Origin: an uncultured Ruminococcus sp.
GTDB taxonomy: Bacteria; Bacillota; Clostridia; Oscillospirales; Ruminococcaceae
DNA: 24,603 bases
Direction of reading: 5' to 3'
NCBI GenBank assembly: GCA_900545285.1
Contig: UQYK01000028.1
Span: forward strand, 1 to 24,603
Shown here: positions 7,381 to 15,491 of the stretch, piece by piece
How the letters are laid out: every line of letters begins with the position of its first letter
Numbering within the stretch: position 1 is the stretch's first letter
The notes under the pieces: generated by a model
What the model was told of the DNA's origin: nothing
The model's database searches: none
Seen by the model: the letters and a program-made list of their open reading frames with translations, nothing else
Translations under genes and position numbers: made by a program

Positions 7381-9570
7381 ATGTCAATTACAGTTACAGA
7401 AAAGGAACGGTTTTTCAGCCTGAAAACTGCAAATTCAGAATATCAGATGCAGGCTGATTCTTATGGCGTGTTAAAGCATCTTTGGTATGGAAAAATCGTC
7501 CATCAGAACATGGGCTACCTTCTGGAATATCCAGATGTCGGCTTTGCCGGCAATCTCTATGAAGCAGGCAATCAGCGCACCTATTCCCTGAATACCATGC
7601 CGCTGGAATATGCCGGCGCAGGCGTGGGGGATTTCCGCATCTGTGCGGCTTCTGCGGTTCATGCAGACGGCAGCCGGGCACTGGATCTGCGGTATGAGCG
7701 CTATACCATCCGAAAGGGCAAATACAACATTCCGGGGCTTCCGGCCGTTTATGCCAGTGACAATGAAGCAGAGACACTGGAGATCACTCTCCGGGACACA
7801 GCCTCTTCCCTGTCTGTAACGCTGCGGTATGGTGTGCTGCCTGAACTGGATATCATCACCCGAAGCGTTCTGTTCCAAAATAACGGCACTACACCCATTG
7901 TGCTGCAAAAGGCCGCCAGTCTGTGCCTGGATCTGCCGCAGAGCGACTCCTGGGACTGGATCCACTTCCACGGCCGCCACGCGATGGAGCGCCTCACAGA
8001 GCGCACTGCGCTGATGCACGGCATTCAGGAAAGCTCCAGCACACGCGGCACATCCAGCCACCAGCAGAATCCTTCTGTGATTCTCTGCGAGCCGGACTGC
8101 ACGGAAAACAGCGGTGCGTGCATTGGCGCGTTTCTGCTCTACAGTGGCAGCTTTCAGACACAAATTGAGGTAGATCAGCTGCGGCAAACCCGGTTGGTTA
8201 TGGGACTGCACCCGGATTTGTTCCAGTGGACTTTGCAGCCGAATGACACCTTTGCCACACCGGAAGCTGTGCTCTCCTACAGCAGCAGCGGCCTGGCGCA
8301 GCTGTCCCATCACTTCCACCAGGTGATCCGGGAACACATCTGCCGCGGAACATATCAGCTGGCAGAACGGCCGATTCTCATTAACAGCTGGGAAGCCGCC
8401 TATTTCGATTTTGACGATCAGAAGCTTCTGAAAATTGCAAAGGAAGCTGCTGCCATTGGTGTTGACATGCTGGTGCTGGATGACGGCTGGTTCGGCAAGC
8501 GGGATGATGACTGCTCCGGACTGGGAGACTGGTTTGTCAATGAAAAGAAGCTGAACGGAAGTCTATGCCATCTGGTAGAACAGGTCAAAGCAATGGGCTT
8601 GAAGTTCGGCATCTGGTTTGAGCCGGAAATGGTCTCTGAAGACAGCGATCTCTACCGCGCCCATCCGGAATGGTCGATTCAGATTCCCGGCAGAAAGCCG
8701 ACACGCAGCCGTTATCAGCTGCTGCTGGATCTTTCCCGCAGTGATGTCCAGGATTACCTCTACGAGCGAATCAGCGCCATCCTGAAAGAAGCAGATATTT
8801 CCTACATCAAATGGGACATGAACCGCAGCATCTGCGACTGGTATACGACGCTCCTTCCGGCAGATCAGCAGGGAGAGCTGCCCCACCGGTATATTCTGGG
8901 GCTGTATGCGTTGCTGGAACGTCTGACCACAGATTTCCCGGAGGTGCTCTTCGAGGGATGCAGCGGCGGCGGCGGCAGATTTGATGCCGGAATGCTGTAC
9001 TATTGTCCGCAGATCTGGTGCAGCGATGATACAGATGCTTACGAGCGCACGAAAATCCAGTACGGTACTTCCTTCATTTATCCCATTTCCGCAGTTGGTT
9101 CTCACATTTCCATTGTCCCCAATCACCAGACCGGCAGAATTACCCCCATGGAAACCAGAGTGATCACAGCAATGGCCGGCAGTTTTGGGCTGGAACTGGA
9201 TCTGGAAAAGCTTTCTCCGGAGGAAAAGGCAGAAGCTGCTGCACAAATCCAAAATTTCCGCACCTATGGCTCGCTGATTCATAACGGCAATTACTACCGC
9301 CTGAACAATCCATTCACGGAGAACGGCGCATTCTGGAGCTTTGTTGCGAAAGACGGCACAGAGATTCTGGTACAGGGCATGATATTCCGAACAGAGCCGA
9401 ACATGAACCGGAAATCCCTTCACCTGACCGGACTGGATCCGGATGCGATTTATCAAGACACAGAATCCGGCATTCGCTATACCGGTGCTTCTCTTATGAG
9501 CGGCGGTCTCCTTCTGCCGCAAACCTGGGGAGACTACTATCCGGTTTCCTATTTCCTGAAACGTGTGTGA
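7381..9570 (+). CDS. aga: Alpha-galactosidase (GH36)
   Basis: This enzyme hydrolyses terminal alpha-1,6-galactose from raffinose, stachyose and melibiose. It has 729 aa, the usual length of tetrameric bacterial GH36 enzymes. An N-terminal beta-sandwich domain (about 1-330) precedes a (beta/alpha)8 barrel that begins near LVLDDGWFGKRDDD. The nucleophile is Asp479 in IKWDMNR and the acid/base Asp549 in CSDDTDA; GCSGGGGRFD and the preceding FGIWFEPEMVS are family hallmarks. There is no signal peptide, so it acts in the cytosol on imported sugar. It follows sucrose phosphorylase by 20 bp, with GGTGAT as ribosome site, and is followed by a strong terminator. Unlike the AgaSK fusion of R. gnavus, no sucrose kinase domain is attached. 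Confidence 0.96.
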   Translation: MSITVTEKERFFSLKTANSEYQMQADSYGVLKHLWYGKIVHQNMGYLLEYPDVGFAGNLYEAGNQRTYSLNTMPLEYAGAGVGDFRICAASAVHADGSRALDLRYERYTIRKGKYNIPGLPAVYASDNEAETLEITLRDTASSLSVTLRYGVLPELDIITRSVLFQNNGTTPIVLQKAASLCLDLPQSDSWDWIHFHGRHAMERLTERTALMHGIQESSSTRGTSSHQQNPSVILCEPDCTENSGACIGAFLLYSGSFQTQIEVDQLRQTRLVMGLHPDLFQWTLQPNDTFATPEAVLSYSSSGLAQLSHHFHQVIREHICRGTYQLAERPILINSWEAAYFDFDDQKLLKIAKEAAAIGVDMLVLDDGWFGKRDDDCSGLGDWFVNEKKLNGSLCHLVEQVKAMGLKFGIWFEPEMVSEDSDLYRAHPEWSIQIPGRKPTRSRYQLLLDLSRSDVQDYLYERISAILKEADISYIKWDMNRSICDWYTTLLPADQQGELPHRYILGLYALLERLTTDFPEVLFEGCSGGGGRFDAGMLYYCPQIWCSDDTDAYERTKIQYGTSFIYPISAVGSHISIVPNHQTGRITPMETRVITAMAGSFGLELDLEKLSPEEKAEAAAQIQNFRTYGSLIHNGNYYRLNNPFTENGAFWSFVAKDGTEILVQGMIFRTEPNMNRKSLHLTGLDPDAIYQDTESGIRYTGASLMSGGLLLPQTWGDYYPVSYFLKRV

Positions 9571-9603
9571 TCATTCCCCTGTGTTTTTTTGAATAATCCT
9601 TTC

Positions 9604-9643
9604 AATCGATCTCTTAGCGTTATTCTGAGGGATCGATTTTTTC
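9604..9643 (+). terminator. Intrinsic terminator of the sugar-utilisation genes
   Basis: A 14-bp stem (9604-9617 with 9625-9638, two G-U pairs in the RNA, core AATCGATC) with a 7-nt loop is followed by TTTTTTC. It lies 33 bp after the alpha-galactosidase stop codon. Confidence 0.88.
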
Positions 9644-9652
9644 TTTTACAAC

Positions 9653-9702
9653 AAAAAACCGGATTGCAAAACGTTATCCATACGCTTGCAATCCGGTTTT
9701 TT
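9653..9702. terminator. Bidirectional terminator after second AraC-type gene
   Basis: Perfect 17-bp arms 9653-9669 and 9686-9702 (core ACCGGATTGCAA) have A6/T6 ends. On the minus strand it ends the AraC-type transcript, and its first arm overlaps that gene's stop codon. On the plus strand it is a second barrier after the alpha-galactosidase gene. Confidence 0.88.
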
Positions 9703-10492
9703 ATCTGTTCTTTCGGCGAAATTCTGTGGGTGTCATTGCCATATTTGCTTTAAAATGACGCATCAGGTGAAACTCACTGGAATAACCGCATTGTTCGGCC
9801 ACCTGCCGCAGCGGAAGAGAAGTTGTGGTCAGCAAAAGCCGCACCTTTTCCAGACGGGATTTGGTAATATCATTGGAAATGGTTTCGCCAAACACCGCTT
9901 TATAGCTATGCTGGAGAGAGGAAAGACTCATGGAAAAATCCTTTGCCAGAGAAGCTACCGTTCTCACATTACCAATCTGATGGGTAATCCGATAATGCAG
10001 TAACATCAGATTGTCCAGCTTTACAGACGGCGACTGGGGCACAATGGTTTTCGTCTCCTGAAGCTGGCGGCCAATCTGGAAAAAGAGCTGTTTCAGGCTC
10101 AGTTCCATCATATCCACATGATAGGGACGCGGCGTGTAGAATTCATAAGTCATGCTGCGAATCAGGGCAGAAATCGCGCCGGCATCTGCAAGAGAAACTG
10201 GCTCGTTGCATAGGATTCCCAATTTCTGAAACAAGCGCAGATCTCGTGATTCAATGGTAAAATAAAACCAGTCGTCCATATAGGCTTCTTCACACGCACC
10301 GTAATACTGCGGTGTTTCTCCGGAATACAGCAAAAACGAATTCGGCGGTACAATCCGTTCCGTTTTGTCAATCCGCACCATTGCTTTAGTATGAAACAAT
10401 AAAAACAGCCAGGCTTGTCCAATTCCATTTGGCTTTTCCATTAAAAAATCAGCACCATGTGAATGATGATATCCAATACTGTGAATTTCCAT
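9701..10492 (-). CDS. AraC-family transcriptional regulator divergent from the GH5 gene
   Basis: A cytosolic DNA-binding protein of 263 aa. The N-terminal part (about 10-120) resembles an AraC cupin domain (PPNSFLLYSGETPQYY). The C-terminal AraC HTH pair (about 165-262) includes VRTVASLAKDFSMSLSSLQH and the signature LPLRQVAEQCGYSSEFHLMR ... MTPTEFRRK. The ATG at 10492 is preferred to an in-frame TTG at 10498 because AGGGG lies about 9 nt before the ATG. It is read away from the dockerin-bearing GH5 gene and converges on the sugar locus. Divergence suggests control of the GH5 enzyme; control of the raffinose-type genes is the alternative. Its ligand cannot be told. Confidence 0.9.
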   Translation of the reverse strand: MEIHSIGYHHSHGADFLMEKPNGIGQAWLFLLFHTKAMVRIDKTERIVPPNSFLLYSGETPQYYGACEEAYMDDWFYFTIESRDLRLFQKLGILCNEPVSLADAGAISALIRSMTYEFYTPRPYHVDMMELSLKQLFFQIGRQLQETKTIVPQSPSVKLDNLMLLHYRITHQIGNVRTVASLAKDFSMSLSSLQHSYKAVFGETISNDITKSRLEKVRLLLTTTSLPLRQVAEQCGYSSEFHLMRHFKANMAMTPTEFRRKNR

Positions 10493-10522
10493 AAGCAATC
10501 ACCCCTGCAATATTTTCCTATT

Positions 10523-10551
10523 ATCATACCATATTCCTGCGCAGATTGCAA
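10523..10551 (-). promoter_or_regulatory. Promoter of the second AraC-type gene with overlapping dyad
   Basis: On the minus strand TTGCAA (10546-10551) and TATGAT (10523-10528) are 17 bp apart. The -35 is centred in an imperfect dyad (GCAG ... TTGCAA ... CTGC, 10541-10557) that could serve as an operator for autoregulation. Confidence 0.65.
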
Positions 10552-10603
10552 TACTGCACTTTCAATTTGCACAAAATCATATAAGCATTTGCAGACTAAG
10601 ACA

Positions 10604-10632
10604 TTTATTTTTTTGTTTTCCTATGTTATAAT
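10604..10632 (+). promoter_or_regulatory. Probable promoter of the GH5-dockerin gene
   Basis: A perfect TATAAT lies at 10627-10632 with only a weak -35 (TTTATT, 10604-10609) 17 bp upstream. A weak -35 is common at activator-dependent promoters, in line with the divergent AraC gene. The leader to the start codon would be about 110 nt. Confidence 0.5.
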
Positions 10633-10751
10633 AAAATTAAATCAAGGGTGCAAGTTTCTGATATTTTGTGATATGCTGCACAAAAACATCTGTACAAATC
10701 CTCTCAAATGATTTTTTGCACACACCCAGAAACGGGAAGGAAATCACGCCA

Positions 10752-12092
10752 ATGAAACAATTAAAATGGACAGCCGCCATTTGCAGCACCGCAATTTTGT
10801 TCTCCTCTGTCAGCATGTCTGCTTTTGCAGCGCCTACAAAAATGCGGGATATTTCCACAATGGACTATGTACGGGAAATGGGACTGGGCATCAACCTGGG
10901 AAACACATTTGAATCCTGTGGAGAATGGATTGACAAATGGGGAGACGGCACGCCAAAGGCATATGAAACCGCCTGGGGCAGTCCGGTCATTACCGAGGAT
11001 ATGATCAAGGGCTATGCAGATGCCGGATTTGGCACACTGCGTGTTCCGGTGGCCTGGTCGAACCTGATGGGGGATGACTACACCATCAGCGATGCATACT
11101 TAGGCGCTGTTCAGGAGGTTGTGGACTGGGCGCTGGATTACAATCTGCACGTCATTGTAAATCTCCACTATGACGGCGGCTGGCTGGCCAACTTTCCCAC
11201 CGACAAAGAAACTTGTATGACCAAATATACACGCATTTGGGAACAGCTTTCCGATGCATTCCAGGACTATGGTGATTATCTGGTCTTTGAATCTCAAAAT
11301 GAAGAATTGGGATGGGATTCTCTGTGGAACCACTGGAGCAGTTCTACAGACGGAAAAGCAGAATCCTACGCGCTTGTCAATGAAATCAATCAGAAGTTTG
11401 TGGATATTGTCCGCGCTTCCGGCGGAAATAATGCAAAGCGTCACCTGTTGATCTCCGGCTACGGCACAGATATTGATCTCACCTGTGATCCCCTGTTCCA
11501 AATGCCCCAGGATCCGGCCAACCACTGCGCCGTTTCCGTGCACTATTACACGCCTTCTGACTTTGCAATTCTGGAGGAAGATGCCAGCTGGGGTAAAGTG
11601 CGCAGTACCTGGGGCACGGATGCAGATATTCAGCAGCTGAATCACTACATGGACATGCTGCAAACCGCCTTTGTGGACAAGGGTGTTCCGGTTATTATCG
11701 GTGAATACGGCTGTCCGAAGAAGAATAAGGATGCGGATTCTGTCCGGCTGTTCCTCTCCTCTGTCTGTGAAGCCGCATACTCCCGTAAGATGTGCCCGGT
11801 TATGTGGGATGTTACCGGCCTGCACTATGACCGCAGCGCCTGCCAGATGTACGACTCAGTTTTGCAGGAAAACTTCCAGAAAATTCTGCAAACCTATAAT
11901 GATACCAAAATCGGAGACATCAACCAGGACGGCTCTGTGACCATAGCAGACGTTGTTCTTCTCCAGCAGCATCTGCTCCAGGAGAAGAGCCTGACTGCCG
12001 CACAGGCAAAGGCATCAGACACCTGGAGTGACGGTGTACTGAATGGTTTCGATGTGACTGCACTGCGGCAGACGGTACTGACATTTACCTGA
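10752..12092 (+). CDS. Secreted GH5 endoglucanase-type enzyme with C-terminal dockerin
   Basis: An exported cellulosomal glycoside hydrolase of 446 aa. The signal peptide spans about 1-26 (charged MKQLK, hydrophobic core, AFA before the cut). The GH5 barrel (about 35-380) shows the start LGINLGNTFESCGEW, Arg97 in TLRVPV, His139 in VNLHYDGGW, acid/base Glu184 in FESQNEELG, VHYY at 263-266, nucleophile Glu318 in VIIGEYG and Trp352. The dockerin (388-446) has a canonical calcium loop (Asp389, Asn391, Asp393, Asp400 in GDINQDGSVTIADVV) and a second loop (Asp423, Asp427, Asp434) with Trp425 at the usual Asn/Asp position. Start 10752 is set by GGGAAGG upstream and by the signal peptide. The substrate is probably a beta-glucan (cellulose, lichenan or xyloglucan); GH5 subfamily cannot be settled by eye. 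Confidence 0.93.
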   Translation: MKQLKWTAAICSTAILFSSVSMSAFAAPTKMRDISTMDYVREMGLGINLGNTFESCGEWIDKWGDGTPKAYETAWGSPVITEDMIKGYADAGFGTLRVPVAWSNLMGDDYTISDAYLGAVQEVVDWALDYNLHVIVNLHYDGGWLANFPTDKETCMTKYTRIWEQLSDAFQDYGDYLVFESQNEELGWDSLWNHWSSSTDGKAESYALVNEINQKFVDIVRASGGNNAKRHLLISGYGTDIDLTCDPLFQMPQDPANHCAVSVHYYTPSDFAILEEDASWGKVRSTWGTDADIQQLNHYMDMLQTAFVDKGVPVIIGEYGCPKKNKDADSVRLFLSSVCEAAYSRKMCPVMWDVTGLHYDRSACQMYDSVLQENFQKILQTYNDTKIGDINQDGSVTIADVVLLQQHLLQEKSLTAAQAKASDTWSDGVLNGFDVTALRQTVLTFT

Positions 12093-12115
12093 CAAAAGAC
12101 CTCTTCCAGTTCTAT

Positions 12116-12168
12116 GAACATGTTTTCATTTTCTGCACACGTCTACATGCCGGAATGAAAATATGTTC
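12116..12168. repeat. Inverted repeat downstream of the GH5 gene
   Basis: Arms 12116-12130 (GAACATGTTTTCATT) and 12154-12168 pair over 15 positions with one G-U, around a 23-nt loop, 23 bp after the GH5 stop codon. No T-tract follows. It could stabilise the 3' end of the mRNA or act with the terminator at 12214. Confidence 0.5.
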
Positions 12169-12190
12169 GAACTCCATCATATCATACTCA

Positions 12191-12207
12191 CCTGCAAATT
12201 TTGCAGG
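12191..12207. repeat. 17-bp perfect palindrome
   Basis: CCTGCAAA-T-TTTGCAGG is a perfect 8-1-8 dyad in the convergent gap between the GH5 and helicase genes. Its core GCAAATTTTGC resembles the palindrome at 14282-14300. The function is unknown. Confidence 0.5.
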
Positions 12208-12213
12208 GAACCG

Positions 12214-12262
12214 AAAAAAGCAAACACTGCACATGTGATTCTTGTGCAATGTTTGCTTTTTT
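12214..12262. terminator. Bidirectional terminator between GH5 and helicase genes
   Basis: Arms 12214-12233 and 12243-12262 (core GCAAACACTGCACA) pair with a single non-Watson-Crick position that becomes G-U in the minus-strand RNA. A6 and T6 flank the stem, so it serves both converging genes. Confidence 0.9.
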
Positions 12263-12283
12263 CATAGATATTGCAACAGGCGA

Positions 12284-14017
12284 TTAGCCCTTTCTTCTCT
12301 TGCGATTGTATTCGCCGCTCCGGGCATTCTGATTATAGCCATGACGAGAGCTGCGACGCTGGCCATTGTTCCGGTTTCTTCCGCCGGATTCTCCGCCGTG
12401 ATAGCGGCCATAGCCGTCTCCCCGTTCTTCATAGCGGCGCACAGCTACGGATTTTCCGTTGATTTTCTCATGCTGCATCGCATCTACTACGAAATCCAGC
12501 TCAGATTCCGGTACTTCTACGGTTGTAAACTGATCATGAATATCGATTTTTCCAAATTCATTTCCGGCCATACCGGTGGCTTCAACCAGTGCGCCCAAAA
12601 TAAAGTTGGGAGCCATACGGTCTTTTCTGCCGGCGTTGATGTGTACACGTACTGTTTTGGCACCGGCACGCTTTCCCTTCCGAATGGGCTTGGGCACATC
12701 AAAGGTAGGCAGATTTTTGGTTGCCTGATCCAGCTGCTTCTGTACCAGAGCAGCAAGCAGCTGATCCGGTGACTCTGTCTGCGCCAGAAGTTCCTGTGCC
12801 AGCTTCAGCGCTTCCTCTGAAGCAGGAGAAGCGGCAAATTCCAGCAGCTGTTCGCGCGTTTCTTCAATGGCAGCGGCGCGCAGTTCCTTCGAAGTGGGAA
12901 CGGCAATTTCGGTAATATCCGCTTTTGTATACCGGGAAATGTCCCGCATCTCCATTTCTTGTTTCCGACCGCTGAGGATATTATAAGCGGTTCCGGTTTT
13001 TCCGGCACGGCCGGTTCTGCCAATGCGGTGAATATAGTATTCATGATCCTGAGGCAGATCATAGTTGAACACTGCATCCACACCCTTTACATCAATTCCA
13101 CGGGCTGCAACATCTGTTGCAATCAGAATTGTACTTCTGCCGCTTTTGAATCCATTCATTACCTGGGTGCGCTGGAGCTGTTTCATGTCTCCGTGCAAGC
13201 CGGCTGCCGGGAAACCGCGGAGACAAAGTGCCTCTGTCAGTTCATCCACCATCTTTTTGGTATTGCAGAAAATCATAGAGGAATTCGGCTTTTTTGCCAG
13301 CAGCAGCAATTGCAGCGCATCTGTCTTGCGTCCCATGGGAACACTGACATAGTACTGCGCAATTGCATCTACGGTACGGTGGGCGCTCTGAATCTGCACC
13401 AAAACCGGATCCTTTTGGTACTGCTTGGTAATTGCCAGGATGGCAGGCGGCATAGTTGCAGAAAACAGAACTGTCTGACGCTCCTCCGGAATCTGGGACA
13501 GAACAGCTTCAATATCCTCCCGGAATCCCATATTCAGCATTTCGTCTGCTTCATCCAGCACGATTGTTTTCAGATTGTCCAGCTTCAGGGTACGGCGGCG
13601 CAGGTGATCCAGCACACGTCCCGGTGTACCAACTACCAGATTCGCGCCGGTTTTCAGCTGATGAATCTGCCGCTCCATGCTGGCACCGCCAAACACTGCA
13701 ACGGGATGCACATCTTTCTGAAACCGCGAAAACTTTCGGATTTCATCGCAGGCCTGCATTGCCAGTTCACGGGTAGGGCAAAGGATGAGGGCACACACAT
13801 TGCGCCGTTCTTCCGGCTCCATGTGCTCCATCTGTTCCAGAATCGGAATACTAAAAGCGGCGGTTTTGCCAGTACCGGTATTTGATTTCCCGATAACGTC
13901 CTTTCCTTCCAACAGCAGCGGAATTGTCTGCGCCTGTATTTCTGTCATCTCTGTAAAGTCCAGCTGTGCCACAGCTTCCAGCAACGGTGCGGATAAGTTC
14001 AATTCTTCAAATCGCAT
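12284..14017 (-). CDS. DEAD-box ATP-dependent RNA helicase (CshA/DeaD-like)
   Basis: An RNA-unwinding ATPase of 577 aa, likely active in ribosome assembly, mRNA decay or cold adaptation. Helicase motifs are in order: Q-motif region at the N-terminus (MRFEELNLSAPLLEAV), motif I GKSNTGTGKT (Ser-Asn instead of the common Ala-Gln), Ia PTRELAMQ, Ib TPGRVLDHL, II DEADEML, III SAT, V ATDVAARGIDV and VI HRIGRTGRAG, ending near residue 355. After a helical linker, residues about 455-535 look like a DbpA-type RNA-binding domain, followed by a basic Gly/Arg/Asn-rich tail to the end. The start at 14017 follows AAAGGA by about 7 nt; the frame stays open upstream but without a ribosome site. Structure favours CshA/DeaD over CshB. 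Confidence 0.95.
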   Translation of the reverse strand: MRFEELNLSAPLLEAVAQLDFTEMTEIQAQTIPLLLEGKDVIGKSNTGTGKTAAFSIPILEQMEHMEPEERRNVCALILCPTRELAMQACDEIRKFSRFQKDVHPVAVFGGASMERQIHQLKTGANLVVGTPGRVLDHLRRRTLKLDNLKTIVLDEADEMLNMGFREDIEAVLSQIPEERQTVLFSATMPPAILAITKQYQKDPVLVQIQSAHRTVDAIAQYYVSVPMGRKTDALQLLLLAKKPNSSMIFCNTKKMVDELTEALCLRGFPAAGLHGDMKQLQRTQVMNGFKSGRSTILIATDVAARGIDVKGVDAVFNYDLPQDHEYYIHRIGRTGRAGKTGTAYNILSGRKQEMEMRDISRYTKADITEIAVPTSKELRAAAIEETREQLLEFAASPASEEALKLAQELLAQTESPDQLLAALVQKQLDQATKNLPTFDVPKPIRKGKRAGAKTVRVHINAGRKDRMAPNFILGALVEATGMAGNEFGKIDIHDQFTTVEVPESELDFVVDAMQHEKINGKSVAVRRYEERGDGYGRYHGGESGGRNRNNGQRRSSRHGYNQNARSGEYNRKRRKG

Positions 14018-14321
14018 TCTTTTTCCTTTCCATCTTTGCTGTTCCCACTGGTACTGTCTGCATGCCGATTTTTGCATTTCCACCCCTGCGCCTGTTATAC
14101 CATGAACAGCAGTTTCTCTTTTTTCTCTCTTGCTTTTCGTAAAAAAACGTATCCGGTACCGCCCGAGGCGAAACCGGATACGCCAATTTTCAGCATATAG
14201 TTCCCTACAGTTGCTTTACTTTACAGAAATATACGCTTTCTTAATACCGCATGCACAATCGCATACGATTTCAGATTTGTCCGTGCAAAATTTTTGCACG
14301 CCTCTTTCCCGGAATATGCGC
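14018..14321. other. 304-bp gap between helicase and yebC
   Basis: No gene is seen. On the minus strand the gap holds, in order, a 19-bp perfect palindrome 21 bp after the yebC stop (14282-14300, core GTGCAAAATTTTTGCAC), an unstructured AT-rich stretch, the yebC terminator (14148-14182) and the helicase leader. A TATAAC at about 14096-14101 is a possible helicase -10 box without a convincing -35. Confidence 0.6.
14141..14182 (-). terminator. Intrinsic terminator of the obg-mrnC-yebC transcript
   Basis: Arms 14148-14157 (CGTATCCGGT) and 14173-14182 enclose an inner CGCC/GGCG stem. On the minus strand seven T follow (14141-14147). Confidence 0.88.
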
Positions 14322-15059
14322 TTAGTCTTCGTCCGGCATACTCCAGTTATGATAAACATTCTGCACGTCATCGTCTTCTTCCAGATTTTCCAGCAGCAGA
14401 TTCATCTTTTTGATGGCTTCTTCATCGTCCAGGCTGGTATAAGTAGACGGAATCTGCATAACTTCAGCGGACAGTACGTGATAGCCCTTTTCTGTCAGGC
14501 CTTCCCGCAGGCCGCGCAGTGCTGCCGGCGCACAGCAAACTTCAATTACTTCATCATCATCCATGGAGAAATCGTCGGCATCCAGATCGAAGCAGTCTTC
14601 CATAACCTTATCTTCATCCAGTCCGGTATTTTCCAGAACCAGCATACCTTTTTCGCTGAACATAAAGGAGACGCAACCAGAAGTACCCAGATTGCCGCCG
14701 AACTTATCGAAGTAATGACGCACATTTCCGGCAGTCCGGTTTTTGTTGTCTGTCAGGCATTCTACAATGACAGCTACACCGCTGGGGCCATATCCCTCAT
14801 AAACGATGGACTCGTAGTTGTTCTTGTCGCCTTCACCAGCCGCCTTTTTAATCACGCGGTCAATATTATCATTTGGCACATTGTTGGATTTTGCCTTGGC
14901 AATCAAATCCCGAAGTTTGGCATTGCTGTTCGGATCCGGACCGCCTTCTTTTACGCAAACTGTAATTTCTCTGCCGATCTTGGTAAAAATTTTACCCTTG
15001 ATCGCATCTGTTGCTTCCTTTTTCCGCTTGATGTTATTCCATTTTGAATGTCCCGACAT
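14322..15059 (-). CDS. yebC: YebC/PmpR family protein
   Basis: A cytosolic protein of 245 aa, the usual length. The N-terminus MSGHSKWNNIKRKK and the following KIFTKIGREITV are the family signature, with the acidic central domains (GYGPSGVAVIVECLTDN, LDADDFSMDDDEVIE) also typical. Earlier members were described as transcription regulators (PmpR); recent work links YebC-type proteins to translation of difficult sequences such as proline runs. It starts 15 bp after mrnC, with AAGGAG overlapping the mrnC stop region, so it is the last gene of an obg-mrnC-yebC cluster. The family call is certain, the exact role less so. Confidence 0.96.
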   Translation of the reverse strand: MSGHSKWNNIKRKKEATDAIKGKIFTKIGREITVCVKEGGPDPNSNAKLRDLIAKAKSNNVPNDNIDRVIKKAAGEGDKNNYESIVYEGYGPSGVAVIVECLTDNKNRTAGNVRHYFDKFGGNLGTSGCVSFMFSEKGMLVLENTGLDEDKVMEDCFDLDADDFSMDDDEVIEVCCAPAALRGLREGLTEKGYHVLSAEVMQIPSTYTSLDDEEAIKKMNLLLENLEEDDDVQNVYHNWSMPDED

Positions 15060-15074
15060 TTTTTAAAACACTCC

Positions 15075-15479
15075 TTATTTTTCCGCAGACATTTCCTCTG
15101 CGTTTATGGCAATTTGAAACAATTCTTCCAATCGTTCCTGCGCTCCCATCAGGTACAGATAACCAAACAGACTTTCCAGTCCGGTAGCCTTATGATAGTC
15201 CTGGGCTGCCGTATGGCGCGGAACGGTATTGTTCGCATTTCTGCCCCGTTTATAGACACCGGTTTCTTCCTCTGTCAGATGCGGCAAAAGTCGCTCGGCC
15301 GCTGCTGCCTGAAACGGCGCACAAACCAGCTGCACCTTTTGTTCATGCAGCTTTGCCGCAGGCTGGTTGGCCTTTCGCAGCAAATATTCCCGCGCCATTA
15401 CTTCATAGACGCTGTCGCCCAGAAACGCCAGTGCCAGTGGACTGTAGAGGCGCGCCTCTGCCTGCGTCAATGGTTTCAT
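15075..15479 (-). CDS. mrnC: Mini-ribonuclease III
   Basis: A small double-stranded-RNA endonuclease of 134 aa that matures the ends of 23S rRNA in Firmicutes. It is an RNase III catalytic domain without the dsRNA-binding domain. The signature LALAFLGDSVYEVMAREYLL contains the catalytic acidic residues, and VYKRGRNANN with the later ATGLESLFGYLYL completes the active site. Length is that of MrnC (about 130 aa), half of full RNase III. It starts 12 bp after obg, with GAGGTGAG as ribosome site, and is followed by yebC, so co-expression with these ribosome-linked genes is likely. Confidence 0.96.
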   Translation of the reverse strand: MKPLTQAEARLYSPLALAFLGDSVYEVMAREYLLRKANQPAAKLHEQKVQLVCAPFQAAAAERLLPHLTEEETGVYKRGRNANNTVPRHTAAQDYHKATGLESLFGYLYLMGAQERLEELFQIAINAEEMSAEK

Positions 15480-15491
15480 ATTCTCACCTCA

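Noticed and set aside
12959..13885. A 308-codon plus-strand frame opposite the helicase
   Set aside because: It is antisense to conserved DEAD-box motifs and has a Cys/His-rich nonsense composition.
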